Shown here one piece after another: positions 38,327 to 50,564 of a stretch of 64,000 nt of DNA. Below the pieces are notes generated by a model. The model saw only the letters and a list, made by a program, of their open reading frames with translations, was not told the DNA's origin and made no database searches. The stretch is from Marsupella aquatica (lineage: Eukaryota > Marchantiophyta): positions 8,680,001 through 8,744,000 of the forward strand of contig OZ316894.1 in assembly GCA_973895155.1 (NCBI GenBank). Direction: 5' to 3'. How positions within the stretch are numbered: the first letter of the stretch is position 1; the number at the start of each line of letters is the position of its first letter. The position numbers and the translations under genes were made by a program.

Positions 38327-39122
38327 GTGATAAGTCTTGATCCTTCTAGGGTTTGTCACAATGTTTCTTTTGGGGCTGGAAAAAAATATTCTTTTATTGG
38401 AGGAATTTATGATGAGACTATTATATGCGGAGATGATAAACTTTTGAAGGACATGATTGGGGTTACCTTATATGGGAAAGAAATCAACTTATTCGAGCTC
38501 CCATGGAATTGGAGAATGTGTTTGGCAATGTTGGTGATGATCAAGATCCAATCGATCAAATTTCTGATGGGAACAACCATAATGAGAGTCGGTCTGGTGT
38601 GGAAGTAGTTTTACCAAAGGCCTTGTGGATGACATGCCTGTAAAGGTGATGGATGAGAATAAGTTGATTTTTGCAGTGATAACTATACATGTTCTAGATC
38701 CTATAGTGAAATTTGGGGATGTCACCCTTTGGAATACACATGTGAAAATTCGGATAAACGATTTTGTTGAGGGAGCTACCGTTGATCATTTCAAACATAG
38801 AGATTGCTTAAAAGTTTGGTCAATGGACAAACTCATTGCCAAAGATGACAGCTTGTTGTCTTTCCACAATATGAGGCAAGCTGTGGGAAAAAACACATCT
38901 CAAACAAGTGGCAAGCGATCCTACGTTTATAAAAGTAGGAAAATAAAGAGTCCATCTTCTCAGACATTTAAAAGAGACACATCTCTAGTACATCAAGATA
39001 TATTGTTGATAAACACGAAAGATTGTTGTATTGAACATTGTTGTCAATATTTGGATCATAACTTGGCTATGACAATTAGGACCTACATGATGACACATGG
39101 CATTCTCACCAGACTCATATAG
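38327..39122 (+). pseudogene. Unrecognised decayed ORF pair with a C-terminal Cys cluster
   Basis: Two plus-strand frames, 38327-38608 and 38625-39122, lie end to end. The second encodes 165 residues with DPIVKFGDVTLWNTHVKIRI near its start, a basic Ser/Lys-rich middle, and a Cys cluster (KDCCIEHCCQYL) near the end. A spacing CC-x3-CC suggests metal binding. The context of TE debris suggests a transposon-derived protein. I do not recognise the family and no splice model joins the frames cleanly. Confidence 0.3.
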
Positions 39123-40106
39123 TGTTCTATCTTTTAGTAGTTGAATTTACAATTTACTCCCACAACATCTTGAGTTGATGGTACTTATAAATTCTTAACT
39201 CTGAACTCCAACATTTTTTCCAATGCATCCCTTAAACCTGAGACTACTCATTGTTTGAATCACGAGGTCTAATTCTACTATGCGACTTTTCTATAATTTT
39301 GTTAAGGATGTCATTTGTTAATTTTTCATTTTAAGTGCTAAAACAATTAACTTAGCTCTAAGTACTTAGTCTTACCTAGAGTATCTCAACACTCACTATT
39401 TAGTCTCTTTGACTTTCTACTATCTAATCGTACCTCTTTTTTTACTTTATATCTATTTTATTCTTAATTGCAATTACATATAATTATAGATACTCTATTT
39501 TTACTCTAGTTAGTATATATACCTAGAGCAATATCCAACATCAAGTTATAATGAAGGGTGATAATGAAGGGTAGGGATAAATGATACTGTAACAAAGGAC
39601 ATTGCATTGGAAACTTAAGAAAGAGCATGAACTTTGATAATTAGGTCATTCAATATTATTAGATTAGGGGATATCCATTAAATATTGGCTAATAGGGTAT
39701 TTATGGAGACATCGATTTGAAAATAGTGTTAGTGGACTCCTATAATTTGTACGTACATAATATATGTATGGGTTGGATTTGGGATGTGGGCCAAAGGGAC
39801 ATAGTTCATATGTGCAACATTGTTGAATAAAGGTGGGTCATAATTGTAATTGTACTTTTTAATATTGTGTTCACATACATAATGCAATGTAGAGTCACTT
39901 ATAAAACTTTGAAAGAGTTGCTTTAACTAAGATACAGTTGCAAGTTTCCAAATAGTTATAGATATGACTTCCCAAAATTCAGTAGAACTCAGTTAACAAG
40001 GTGTAACTAAGATGACACCAATAATTTTGGAGTCACTTTATTCTTCAAGATCTCACACACGTCATGTAAGGTAGGGTCTCAAACATGATTCTTTTTCTCT
40101 AATGAT
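39123..40106. other. Spacer, no gene recognised
   Basis: AT-rich sequence without ORFs over 60 codons and without visible repeats. Confidence 0.4.
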
Positions 40107-40972
40107 GTTGCAACCATGGAAGCAACGAAGGAAGCAATTTGGTTGGATAGACTCATCATTGAGTGAGATCGTCACAGGGAATGTGAAGCTCTATTGTGAT
40201 AGTCAGAGTGCGCTCCATCTTGTTATGAAGTAGGTGATGGATAACAAAATGAAGCACAAGTCTACATCAAGTACCATTTTATTAAGCAGACTATGTTTGA
40301 TAATATGTTTGAGCTAGTCAAGATTGGTGATAAATTCAACCCGACTGATACTTTTACCAAAGTGATTTATTTGGATAATTTTTCTAACCACCATGATGTG
40401 TTGCAGGTTTTGCAATTGCATCACAAGTAGATTAGGTTACATAACAATTACGTAGACATTGAGATATGCTCTTGCTTATTCCTTATATAGGCTACAGCTT
40501 AATTATGGTCTACTCTCGTTTAAAGAGGGAAAAATCAATTTGTTTTTCTTTCCAGAACTTTCAGTTGAGTCATTATATAGGTAACAATCTTTACCCTTCC
40601 CTAGACTAGAGTCAAGGGGGAGATTGTTGGGATTGACTCTTAGGTGTAGAGTTATGATTGTATCACAGTTAGGGCTAACCTTAGTCGCAGACTAGATTAG
40701 GTTAGTCATGTTAGGCACATACTATACCCAAGCGGTGTTTGATTGGATAGTGGAAACTCAGGCTCATTATTACGAAGTCAATTAAGAGATAGGGAGAGCT
40801 TGTGCTATGAATACTTGGTATGATCGATCAGCCTAGAATGCAGTAAAGCTCTTGTGTATTCCCATGGACGTAATCTCAAATGGAGGTGAACCATGTACCT
40901 CTCGATGTTGATACTTGTACATTGGATGGTTCAATCATAGTTTATCGTTGCAATTGTTGTTTATGCTCAACA
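40107..40972 (+). mobile_element. 5'-truncated Ty1/copia retrotransposon: RNase H end, polypurine tract and 3' LTR
   Basis: Near 40107 the sequence reads ATMEATKEAIWLDRLI, then pieces equivalent to LYCDSQSAL, KYHFI and LVKIGDKFNPTDTFTK, the ordered 3' end of a copia RNase H, with stops and frame changes. A polypurine tract AAGGGGGAGA follows at about 40613-40623 and the LTR begins at once after it. Integrase, reverse transcriptase and the 5' LTR are missing from the sequence to the left. Confidence 0.75.
40625..40972 (+). repeat. Copia 3' LTR, 348 bp
   Basis: It starts TGTTGGGATTG straight after the polypurine tract and ends CTCAACA, so TGTTG/CAACA forms the expected short terminal inverted repeat. 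The length is typical for a small copia LTR. The end was chosen from the CAACA match; without a second LTR it cannot be confirmed. Confidence 0.6.
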
Positions 40973-41137
40973 AGATGGTTTACAATAAACTAAACAAGTA
41001 ACAATAATTTATATATAGTGCAAATGTGAAGCTATGCAGCTATCGACAACTTTGTCCCCATGCGGTTGTGGCCTGACCACCCAATGCATTGCCTGAGCCC
41101 AAGTTGCAAGAGATGGGGGACATGCATACTCCCTCCT

Positions 41138-41223
41138 CATATGTACATGAATTTCTTTTTTATTATAATTTGCATCTCGTCATATGTACATGAATTTTAT
41201 TTTTATTATAATTTTCATGATGA
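41138..41223. repeat. 43-bp tandem duplication next to the MULE left end
   Basis: CATATGTACATGAATTT starts at 41138 and again at 41181, each followed by an AT-rich tail. It lies just outside the left inverted repeat of the MULE. Confidence 0.6.
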
Positions 41224-41236
41224 ATATATATCCTAT

Positions 41237-41566
41237 GGTAATAATTCAGCGCGATTCCAAATATCGATGCATATTAATGAGGCGAGAGGGAGGGTTTATA
41301 GGGTATTACAGTGTTGAGTATCGCGGTTACATCCGCTCACGGTTTTGGGCAGTCCGTACACCATTCGGGCAGCTTGTCCATTTTCGGCCATGGCACTCCC
41401 ACACCTGTCCCCAAAATATGCCCAGGACTGTCCCTATTGAGATCCAAACCCATCCCGGGCCCGCACCCCCGATTGCACCAGCGTTGAAAGCCCCCTCTCG
41501 GGTCGCTTGCACTTTCACTCCGTCGCGATGTATGCAGAAGGGATTGGTATTCCAGGGGTACGAGTT
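41237..41566 (+). repeat. MULE left terminal inverted repeat
   Basis: About 330 bp starting GGTAATAATTCAGCGCGATT. Aligned by eye with the reverse complement of 50565-50890 over ~305 bp it shows about 20 differences, mostly transitions, so ~93% identity. Confidence 0.88.
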
Positions 41567-41883
41567 GAAGGGATGCGATACCTAAAAAAGCAATTGGAGT
41601 CCAGAACATTCCTTCCCGCGCACACGACCCTTTGTCAGCATAGTGCAAGCCCTATTGCATACTCTTCCAATGGACGTTTTGGCAACCGACATTTGAGGTC
41701 AATGCGCATCTGGTTAGTGTTTGCATTACAAACCATTCCCTCACAATGCGCTTCCAATGTTCACGTATTTTGCAGGGTGAATTCATTATTATGTACTTAA
41801 ACACTGTTTGAATTGCGCAGAGAACTAGGTATTCTCAAGTCTCATCCAATTCATAGCGCAAACCGGCCGGTAAGAGAAAATCA

Positions 41884-42776
41884 ATGTCGATGCCAACTTT
41901 GTTTGATGTGCAAGCAGCTGTGATGAGGGAGGAGACAGGGTACATAGGTCCATGTAGTGTCGTTGTTTTTAATTTCATTGCCACAAATTCTTTTCCAAAA
42001 AAGTTCCTATATTGAGATTGTACAGAGGTCATTCCAAGAGGGTTGTGTAAAATTTCAATAGAAGGTCCAAGGTAGAAGCATTGCAAACATGATGCGTTGC
42101 AGAATGGGACATATAGCGAGTTCTTCCGGTTTGAGTTGTTAACGGATGGTTCACTGGAGCCGAATTATGGGAAACCAGCTTTGCGGGCCGCTATTTGGGA
42201 TGCAACACAAAATTTGTTGGGCCTGTCTACAGCTGCATTAGCCTGTATGAATCCACTAGATCAGTTCCAATTAATCCATGACGCTGTGAAGGGTGCGCCC
42301 CTTTGCAATGTTGTTTTCCAAATGAATCGCGGTATACTGTCCATCAATGAGTTGGACGTTGTAGCATCAACTAGTACCCTGCTGCAGTCCCGTCTTTGGA
42401 CCCAAACACGAACCCCTACACAGCCTGTCACACCGCTCAACTCCCGAGCTCCACGCAGGGCATACCCTCCACGTTTACCATGTTCCAATGGCCTCAGCTT
42501 TGGAACACTTGCGTCAGGAGTCGTAGAATCCTCTCGTGCAACAAATTGCAGCAGTACCCCATCCATGGCAACCGCACAGTCACCTATAAGCGAAACCCAG
42601 GCAGTGTCGCGCACCACACCGACATCGACCACGGGAGACTCCTCACAGGTGGTACAGGAGGAAGGCGGTCACGATGATGACTTTTCAGAAACCCAAGGCA
42701 CAATGTCATCCATTGTTCGATGCCTAGTAGAAGTTTTCAGCTCATCATTGGATGTGTACTCTGGGAGCAACCGGTA
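41884..42776 (+). pseudogene. MULE upstream ORF, unrecognised, two in-frame stops
   Basis: One frame runs from ATG 41884 (MSMPTLFDVQAAVMREETGY) to about 42776, interrupted by TGA at 42013-42015 and TAG at 42073-42075. After the stops it reads EFFRFELLTDGSLEPNYGKP and later becomes Ser/Thr/Pro-rich. It may be a separate gene or 5' exons of the 43185-45878 unit; a possible donor lies near 42771 but its phase does not directly match the next exon. No domain was recognised. Confidence 0.45.
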
Positions 42777-43184
42777 GTTGTAGAATGACTTTAGCGTTGG
42801 ATTAACTTAGCATTCCATTTTGGAAGGAACTTACTTTGTTACTCGCAGGCGCCTGAATGAACACTCATTGTTCGAGTGGCAGGACTATTGTATACCTATT
42901 TGCAGCAAAGTTTATTTATCTCAAAGACGGTGTCGTGCATACTATTCATCATTCCTTTCATCTGCTTTTGCTGCATGCCTTACATTTTATTGTATCCCCA
43001 GAACTCATTTAGTTTGCCATGAATGAATTGTCTCCCACATATCCATCTGCATTTCATTGTATACCAATCATTGTTCGACTCCATGCAAAATTGAATAATC
43101 AAAACGTACATTGTTATTCATTTCCTGAAATTTTCCTAAGCACGTACTGCGGTTGCACAAAATTACTTGCAGGTGTCAGGGTTT

Positions 43185-45878
43185 ATGGCGCGAACAAAGC
43201 ATCAGGTACTTTCCTTGCCATAGTTGACATGCCTTAGAGTAGTGTTTCATTAAAATGTGCATGATTATGGTAGGAATTAGGAATTATAGTGCTCATCCGG
43301 ATTAGGGATTTCTCTAATTAAGTACAAAAGTTCTGTGACTTTACAATGTTAATCATTTTCTGTTACTATAATTCACTCTGTCACTCGCTCTGAAACTCAC
43401 TCTGTCAGCGTCAATTCTTTTCAGGCTTCCAAGAAAAGATTGGCCATGTGGAGGTCTTCCACTCCATCCCCCCACCCAACTGACATGCACAGTCCCCACT
43501 TAGATGTCAGCCCCATGCCTCCACCAAACCTGCCGGTTCTTGCTCTACCACCACCACCCGGCCGTTTAAACAAGGATGGGCCAAGTCATCCGCCCCCTCT
43601 TCCTAGCGTACCCGGTCTGCTCACTCCCATGTTGGCTCTACCCTCTCCATGACCGTATGTGCCCAAGCCGCCTTCGCCAAGTCCAAGTGGCCCCGTCCAT
43701 AACACAAACTGTGCGGTGCCCCAGGCCACTGAAGTTGACGATGTGGTGACGACAAAAGTAGTGTCGGGTCCCTCCGGTGGCATGGTCCTCGCGTCATGTG
43801 GCACAAAAAGAAAATCCAACGGTGGAGAACCAGAGTTAGCGCGTCCCACCAAGTTTACTCCACGAAAAGCAAAGGTGGGGGTTCAATATAGAGAGCAGTC
43901 GACAAGCTCTCGGCAAAAAGAAAATATACTTAAAGCCATTTCAGATTCAGGCAGTCCAGCGGAATCTGAACGTGATGCCCGAAAGACACGCAGTCGCAAA
44001 GACAGTAAAAGTCAAGTGGACTCTTTCCATTTGAAATGTGCGTCCAAGCCTCTCAAGTTTTGCAAATGCGCAGCTTTACCCGAGCCATGCAAGAATTGCA
44101 AAATTGTAAGAATGGACCTGCCCCCTCATCTTCCTATTCTTCTTCTTGTATGTTATTGTACAATTATATAGTGGGCTTCCCTCACAGTTGTTCTCTGATG
44201 TTCCATATAGGAGTCACACGTCATAACCCATGCAAAGGAGGGAGTCCATTATTCTGTGTATGGGGCCGGAGCAGTCTGTAAGATGTTGCCATGTAAGAAT
44301 GTGGTTTTCAAGACCCATCGCACATATGGCTACCATGTTTTCAAGAAGCATGGCCTCATCAGCCAAGGTACCCCTCCAGCACTATATACAAATGATCCTG
44401 TTGCACAACAACAACGTGAAGCTAGGAATGCTGCTAGAAGGAAGCAACCAAGAGCTGTTTGCTCACCGCAATACTACAACGTAAGGGCAACCCTGTGACA
44501 ACGATGGAGCATGGCAAAGAGACGAGTCAAGTGAGTTTACAGCTGATCATACCTGTGCAAACTGGATGGGTGGACTGTGCTTTGTACATGGCAAAGAGTG
44601 GTTTTCCAATGCATAAACTAACAAAATTCTCGCTTTTCTATGTAGGTCAAGTACTCAACGCAACTTTGTCACACGCTTCGAGCAAAACCGGGCACAAACT
44701 CCCCAACCAGTCGTTGAATCTGAACCAATTTTCATTATTTTCTTCAAGTACATCATGCCTACACTTAGCTTCAGCGCATGGGATAGTCTGATAAATGATC
44801 GCGATTGGGCTTGCTTGCAGGCATTGCTCTCCCAATGCCCGCACACGTCATATGTTTGTTCATGGGTGCAGCGCGCCCTTTCTGAAATTGTTGATGGTAG
44901 ATACGCTCATTTAGACAATTCTGACATTGAGCGCCTCACTAGAACAGCTTCACTGTTGTCAACTTTCTTTGAGCCATTGGGTGGCTCATTCGAAGCCATT
45001 GAAGTCCATGATGCCATGGCAGTCCAACGCCAACTGCTTTGTGACCAAGCACTGAAGTGGATGTGTACAAAATGAGACAACCTTCTTTGGAATGAGGAAC
45101 ACGGATGGCCACAGTATCAGACATTGGGTGATCATGAGTACAAACAGTGGAAGGCCGACCGCAAACAAAAGGCCATTGACACTTACAAGCCGAACATTGT
45201 GACAATGTACAAGACAGTTTACTCATGCACAGATGAGGAAGCAGTGAAGCAGGTACATTACCATGAAGCTCAACTGAAATTGTGTTGCATGCACGTTGGT
45301 TTCAGTATTCAATCAGGAAACTTAAAACATGTGTGATCTTGCATGTATAGGTTGAGCTGGAGGCAGTGTGGACGGACACATCAGACGATGAGCCAATATC
45401 AGAGTCTGATGCTGAAGCGAAGGATGAACGCCTCTGCCTTGACGTTGATGCGGATGACATTTTCCAAGAGATACGCCCACACATTGTGTTGGACAAGCCT
45501 GGCAGTCCTGTGGATCCAGAGTTTGAAGCACTTCCGCCATCTGAAAATGATAAGCTTCTTCCTTTAGAGGGTGAACTAGTGTCACCACTTCCATGCATGG
45601 CTGGTGACGCTGGACCATCCGAGCCATGGCTGCAGCCAAACTTTGTTGAAGAACCTCCTATGGAGCAAGCAGATGGCATTCAGCTGCACAGTACTTTGCC
45701 GATGCCCAAAGTTGGACCGCAGTCACCTCAGGCCAATTCCATAAGTGGCACTTCGGGTGGCGAGGACCTGCAATTCACTGCCCCACAGTCGCTTGTGGAA
45801 CTCATGGAGCGAATTACAGCAGCGTCAGCTAAGTGCAATGATGTTCAAAATTTGCTAGACTCCTTGGACAGTCCGTAG
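43185..45878 (+). pseudogene. Second MULE gene: five-exon ORF for a ~706-codon Cys-cluster protein, broken by two stops
   Basis: Exons 43185-43205, 43425-44105, 44211-44494, 44646-45252 and 45351-45878 have GT-AG junctions and agreeing phases, and end at a stop at 45876-45878. The start reads MARTKHQASKKRLAMW. A proline-rich region follows, then a basic region and a Cys cluster (CASKPLKFCKCAALPEPCKN continuing to one more Cys), then a Cys/His segment in exon 3 (MLPCKNVVFKTHRTYGYHVF) that could bind zinc. Exon 4 is a helical region; exon 5 is acidic, ending LLDSLDSP. TGA at 43650-43652 and 45073-45075 interrupt it; both could be former CGA. It points towards the transposase gene, as mudrB does towards mudrA in MuDR, but I see no mudrB similarity. 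Function unknown; a DNA- or chromatin-binding accessory protein is a guess. Confidence 0.6.
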
Positions 45879-46486
45879 TGACCGAGTCTCCTTAGCAAAC
45901 TTTGTCATGTGTAGTTTCCCAGACACAAACGTGAGTTCACATGTTGGGTATGTAGTTGCAATATTTGGAGGCCATCTTGCTTGGCATGTGACTCGGATTT
46001 TGTTATGCATAGTTACTTAGGGTCTTACTTGAACGTCAAAGGACGATATGTTTGAATGATTACTTTTGAGTTTTGGAAGTGAGCCGTTACTAGGAGAGAT
46101 GGAAATCCTGTGGGTCCATTGAATGATTATCCAAATATATAAAGTTTTCCAAATGTTTTTCACAGTTTCAGTATCCAGCCACGACAAGAACTGATTGCAC
46201 GTGTTGCATATGTTGTTGTACCTAGGCATTGCGCTTTGTATTGCAATACACTGATAGATGATAGAAACACACAATATATAGTTCACACCATGTCATTCTC
46301 AGTCCCATGCAATGTTGACATTACAATGTCAACACATATATTGAAGCAACGTTATGTACTGAGGCAGTGACAGTGATGGAACAAATGGGCTTCACATCAT
46401 GTAATTAAAATGGCGCTGCCATGCCAGAGGCGCAAAGAATCGCAAACACAATAAAAAATTTATTTTTTGGAATTCCGCTAAGTGAA
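45879..46486. other. Convergent intergenic region of the MULE
   Basis: About 600 bases between the 3' ends of the two convergent units. It should hold both 3' UTRs and polyadenylation signals; ORFs here are shadows. No hairpin or repeat stands out. Confidence 0.45.
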
Positions 46487-49400
46487 CTAGTCGTCCGCAG
46501 ATGACTCTACATGAGGGACAACACCTGGACGACCGGTGGACCCTACTCCTTCAGAAAAAGCTTTCAAAATGATTGCAAAATTGGGTGACATTGCCCATGC
46601 CTGGCTGGACCCTATGTTTATATTTCCAAGTTGCATGCCCATTGTCGTCTGGGTGAGAGGAGAGTTGAGCACGTTTGGTTCTGAGGCGACACTAAGTACC
46701 TCCTCAGTTTGAAATGGCGGAGTGGCTCTTGTTTTGACGTTCCGGCCACTCTTATACGGTGTCGTGAGGGCACTTTTGCGTATGCGCTTAGTCAGGGCCT
46801 TTGTTGTTGGTTTCTCGTCGTGAATGTGGTCTGTCATTGCATTCGCCAAGTCTATAAGCGCGTCTATAGACTCCTTGTCAAATCTGCCTTGAAATGATGG
46901 TTGCTTTTCCTTTCTTTTCACCTGGATTTTCTCAGGTGCATTGAGGATGGTTGCTTTTCCTTTCTTTTCACCTGGATTTTCTCAGGTGCATTGAGTCCTG
47001 ACACTAAATTGTGCAAGTCACCATGTGGATATGGGGCCTGGTTCTCCTTGTTGGTTGCATGATTGGTCTTCCCGTTCCGTTTTTGTGTCCTTTTAGCGCC
47101 CATCATTTTGTCAACCCAGCCTCGTTTCCTGACTGTAGTTCTATCAGTGCCTTCGGCCGAGCTGAGTTTGTCATGACCCGCTTCTTGCTCTAGCTTTCCC
47201 ACGTTCTGTTGTGCCTCTCTCTTCAGGCAAGATTCCACCCAATGCTTCAACTCAACCAGAGCTTGCTTAGCAAGGGTTGGGTGGTACGAGATGGAGTTGT
47301 AACATCTCTCAATGAGTAGTTGAAATTCCTTCAACTGCGGTGAAACCTCAATTTTGTTCGTCACATCTTGGTGGCCTGCCTCCCAAATATCCTCGTTCTC
47401 ATATGTCAAGCAGATACTGCCTACCTCCGTCGCCAGTGGCAGAAGCTCTCCTTGTTGTACCTGAAAATGGTGGTCTAGGCCACCGAAAAATGAACCCATC
47501 TTTGTTCCCAACTGATGGAGAATTTCCAATTCTGACATCTTCTATGTAAGCAACAAAAATTTCATCTGCACAAGAAGAGGTCCTGTCGTGCATGAGATGG
47601 CGCATGGAAAATAGAATCCATCATTGTGTAACTGATGTCATTGGTAAGGGTCATATTTCACCTGATGTTTGCAGGCATTGCCCTGAAGCGAGTATCCACA
47701 TGTACACGAGCAACTATCTTTGTCCCAGTCTGTGACTACGTGTTCCTTGGGACCCACACCCAAATAGTTGGATGATGTGCTGCGAACTGAGGCACAACTG
47801 GCCTCTCCACACCGAAAAGTGGTCACATTATCATCTAGGATGGCCTTGGCCCGTTGTAGGGACTTGTGCACATGGGCTTCAATGGTCTTATTTCAAATTC
47901 GGCCCTGGAATTTGTCAGCCAAAATACACCAATAGTAATTTTCCAGCACTCTTATTCGCCCAAGTAGCCAAGGAATGGAGCGCCCGACAATACTGTAGCG
48001 ACCAGCCTTCAACTCCATCTTCAAAGTGTGATGCCAACGCTCGATTCCCCCATTTGTGTTTTGATTGGCGTGGTTGTAGCCCCGTAATTTTATTGCCCAG
48101 CTACACACCTTGCTGTGCCATTCTCGCTTGTAATAAACAACAAATCCAGGTTGACTGTTTGTCCATCGGTTCATAAAGGCTTCAGACTCTTCAGTCAAAT
48201 TTGCAGGGCATGCAAAGTCACGTTAGGCTCAGAATTGACTACGGAGGTGGACTCACTCGTTACAAATGATGTAAACATGTGGAGGAGTGTGGCATGGACA
48301 GAATGAAAATGGAATTGAACTTACCGGGGCCATTTGAGTACATGATTGCACCCAATTCTGCATTAATCTGTGCTTTGGCAAATGGGCAAAAGACTTTGGA
48401 GATTATGTTCTTTGTCCAGGCCCTTCGAACGTGCCATGTGCAGAAAGTAATATGCACTTCCGGGAATACCTGCCTGCAGTAAACATTCACACATTCCAAA
48501 CGTTACACTAGGTCATCCTCTCTATTAGACTCATCCTCTCTATTATGCACCACACCGCCCAATTTGATTCATCTGGAAATGTTTAGACACTCCTGCAGGT
48601 TTTGCACTAATATACCTGATTGCTGCTTGCTCCTCATCCGCTACATCAATGATCCAACAATTTGGCTTCCAAGGGAGGATCAGATTTAGCTCAGCCCTTC
48701 TGGCATTGACACGATCCTTCAGGGCATTCAGGGTTCGGCCCACATTTGCAGCTTTGTATGATTGCATAAGGGCAAAAGCAACGGGGATGGCATTCTGAAA
48801 TTTGTCAAAGACAACCACCGTGTAAAAGGGAAACTCCAAAACAAAGAAATAGGCAACAGTGTCGGGTCAGCTCATGTTTTATGGTACATGGCAGCAGCAG
48901 GGTATAAAAATTCAGGTTCTGACAATGCACTACTTACCCCAAGGTGATTGGTGCCAAAAGTGGCATCAAATGCTACTGGCCCCTCATGCCCAAGTTGGGC
49001 TAACTTCTTTTGTTGCCAAGGAGACGATCACATAAGAATGAAAGGTTGGTTGTGTGCTTTGACCTATGGCTGATACAAGAGAACTTGTTCTTCATTTTGA
49101 AGCACCCATAGTTTTGTCGCTTGCGCTTTGTCTGAGCAATAGTCGGGTTCACGCCGTCGCATACAATCCCTCACTCTCTGGACATCCCTAGGAGTGAGTT
49201 GCATGTCTCTTGACATGATGACATCCGCATCCTCATCTGGGTGGTCCTTACACCACCTAGTAAGGATTTCCTCAAAATGTGCATCAACAATTGCCCTGGC
49301 AGTCAAGCCTGCCCTAAGGTATCGTTCAATTTTGGTCCTTAGCTTCAATGAGATTCTTGGAGCAATATGTGCATTGCATTGAAAGGCAGTGGGATCTTTC

Positions 49401-50210
49401 AGGCCATGGCAGATATTTCCAGCCCTGTCCAAATGGTCTTTCCGGATCCATTCGATCAGCACAGCCCCAGGCCGGTCCTCATATTTTGTGGAGGTGAATG
49501 AGCATCTGCAACCACGTCGTACAGACATTCCTGCAGTGCTCAAAGAGGAGAGTGAGTTGAATTTGGAAATGCATTTGGAAACAGCAAGTTCTCCCCAAAG
49601 CAAACAATGAGATTGTGAGAAAAAAGGCGAGGTTCACCTGTTAGCGTTTTTCTCTTCAGAAAGATTCCCGTTTCCTTGCATTTGAGTGTGTCTGGTACCT
49701 TCGTTGATTTCCAGCCGCGATAATCCTGAGGCCCATGACAACAACAATATAACGTAGTTGTCTTGACCAAAGGACGTGTCTTGTAGATGCGGTTCTCCAC
49801 CATTTATCGGATAGTGAACTGTGTATGGAAATTGTCGCGCATATTCTCACCCCAAATGAAATCTTCACCCTTCCCTCTGGGATCCAAGCATAATCAGACT
49901 TCGAACCAAACCATTGAAGAGCATTGAGTTCAAATTCACCAGGCCGTGGATTTTGAATTTGGTCACATTTCAAATATTCAGAGTGGCTTTTCCGCATGGG
50001 TGGACTTGCTGGTGGCACGGTATCATTGCGAACCTCGTCCTCGATAGTAAGGCCACGTAGATGCTCTAAGACTTGATCCAGAGCATCCGGTTCAACTCCA
50101 TCCGTGCTGGAAATATGATTTTCATCTATACTGTCCATTCTGTGCAAGCGCGGTATGTTTGTTGCACTGTTCTCCTTGTTGGTACTCTCTTGCAAAATTG
50201 GGTCGGACAT
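46487..50210 (-). pseudogene. MULE transposase (DDE, SWIM zinc finger), multi-exon and inactivated
   Basis: Read on the minus strand, exons are 49638-50210, 48938-49530, 48616-48833, 48325-48473, about 47662-48207, and from 47541 down to 46487. The N-terminus (MSDPILQESTNKEN) leads to a Cys/His DNA-binding region (LYCCCHGPQDYRGWKST, GCRCSF, ICHG) of the WRKY/GCM1-FAR1 type. The catalytic triad is visible: D at 48965-48967 in AFDATFGTN, D at 48645-48647 in WIIDVADEEQ, E at 48040-48042 in NGGIERWHHTLK; FCTWHVRRAW sits between. A SWIM finger (CSCTCGYSLQGNACKH) lies near 47700. Damage: a frame change near 49860, TAA at 49804, TAG at 49064, TGA at 49028 and 47893, and a 50-bp duplication at 46896-46995. 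The acceptor of the fifth exon is uncertain. Confidence 0.85.
46896..46995. repeat. Exact 50-bp tandem duplication in the transposase C-terminal exon
   Basis: 46896-46945 and 46946-46995 are identical. Fifty is not a multiple of three, so the duplication moves the frame: the 206-residue frame upstream (46918-47538) ends early and the 144-residue frame downstream (46487-46921) carries the original C-terminus. Confidence 0.92.
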
Positions 50211-50564
50211 TGGCACGAGCGTGGTGCCTTCACACAACCAACATATGATGTGGCGCCAAGTGCAGAACTTCTACCATGGATTCAAAGACATCGAATGCAC
50301 CTCAGGTGGTGACATATTAGCACGCTGTTACCACACGAATGATTGATTTTGGTACATTGCGCGACATTCCATTTCATTCGACAGAGCACACAGTTGTGGC
50401 AGAGAAGGAGAATGTGCAGAGTGCCTCGCAACATGTCGCGGTTACATTCCCTTGCAGGAGTTCAAGCATGGGAGTCTCCGTCCCGCTCCCTCACAATTTT
50501 GAAACAGTATTCCTCATTTGAATGCGTACATAACCGAGATTAAGGTGCCAAAAAAAATTTAGGT

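Noticed and set aside
41327-41648. ORFs inside the left TIR (63-133 codons), with counterparts in the right TIR
   Set aside because: The similarity between the two regions comes from the inverted repeat itself; frames are not maintained by any codon pattern.
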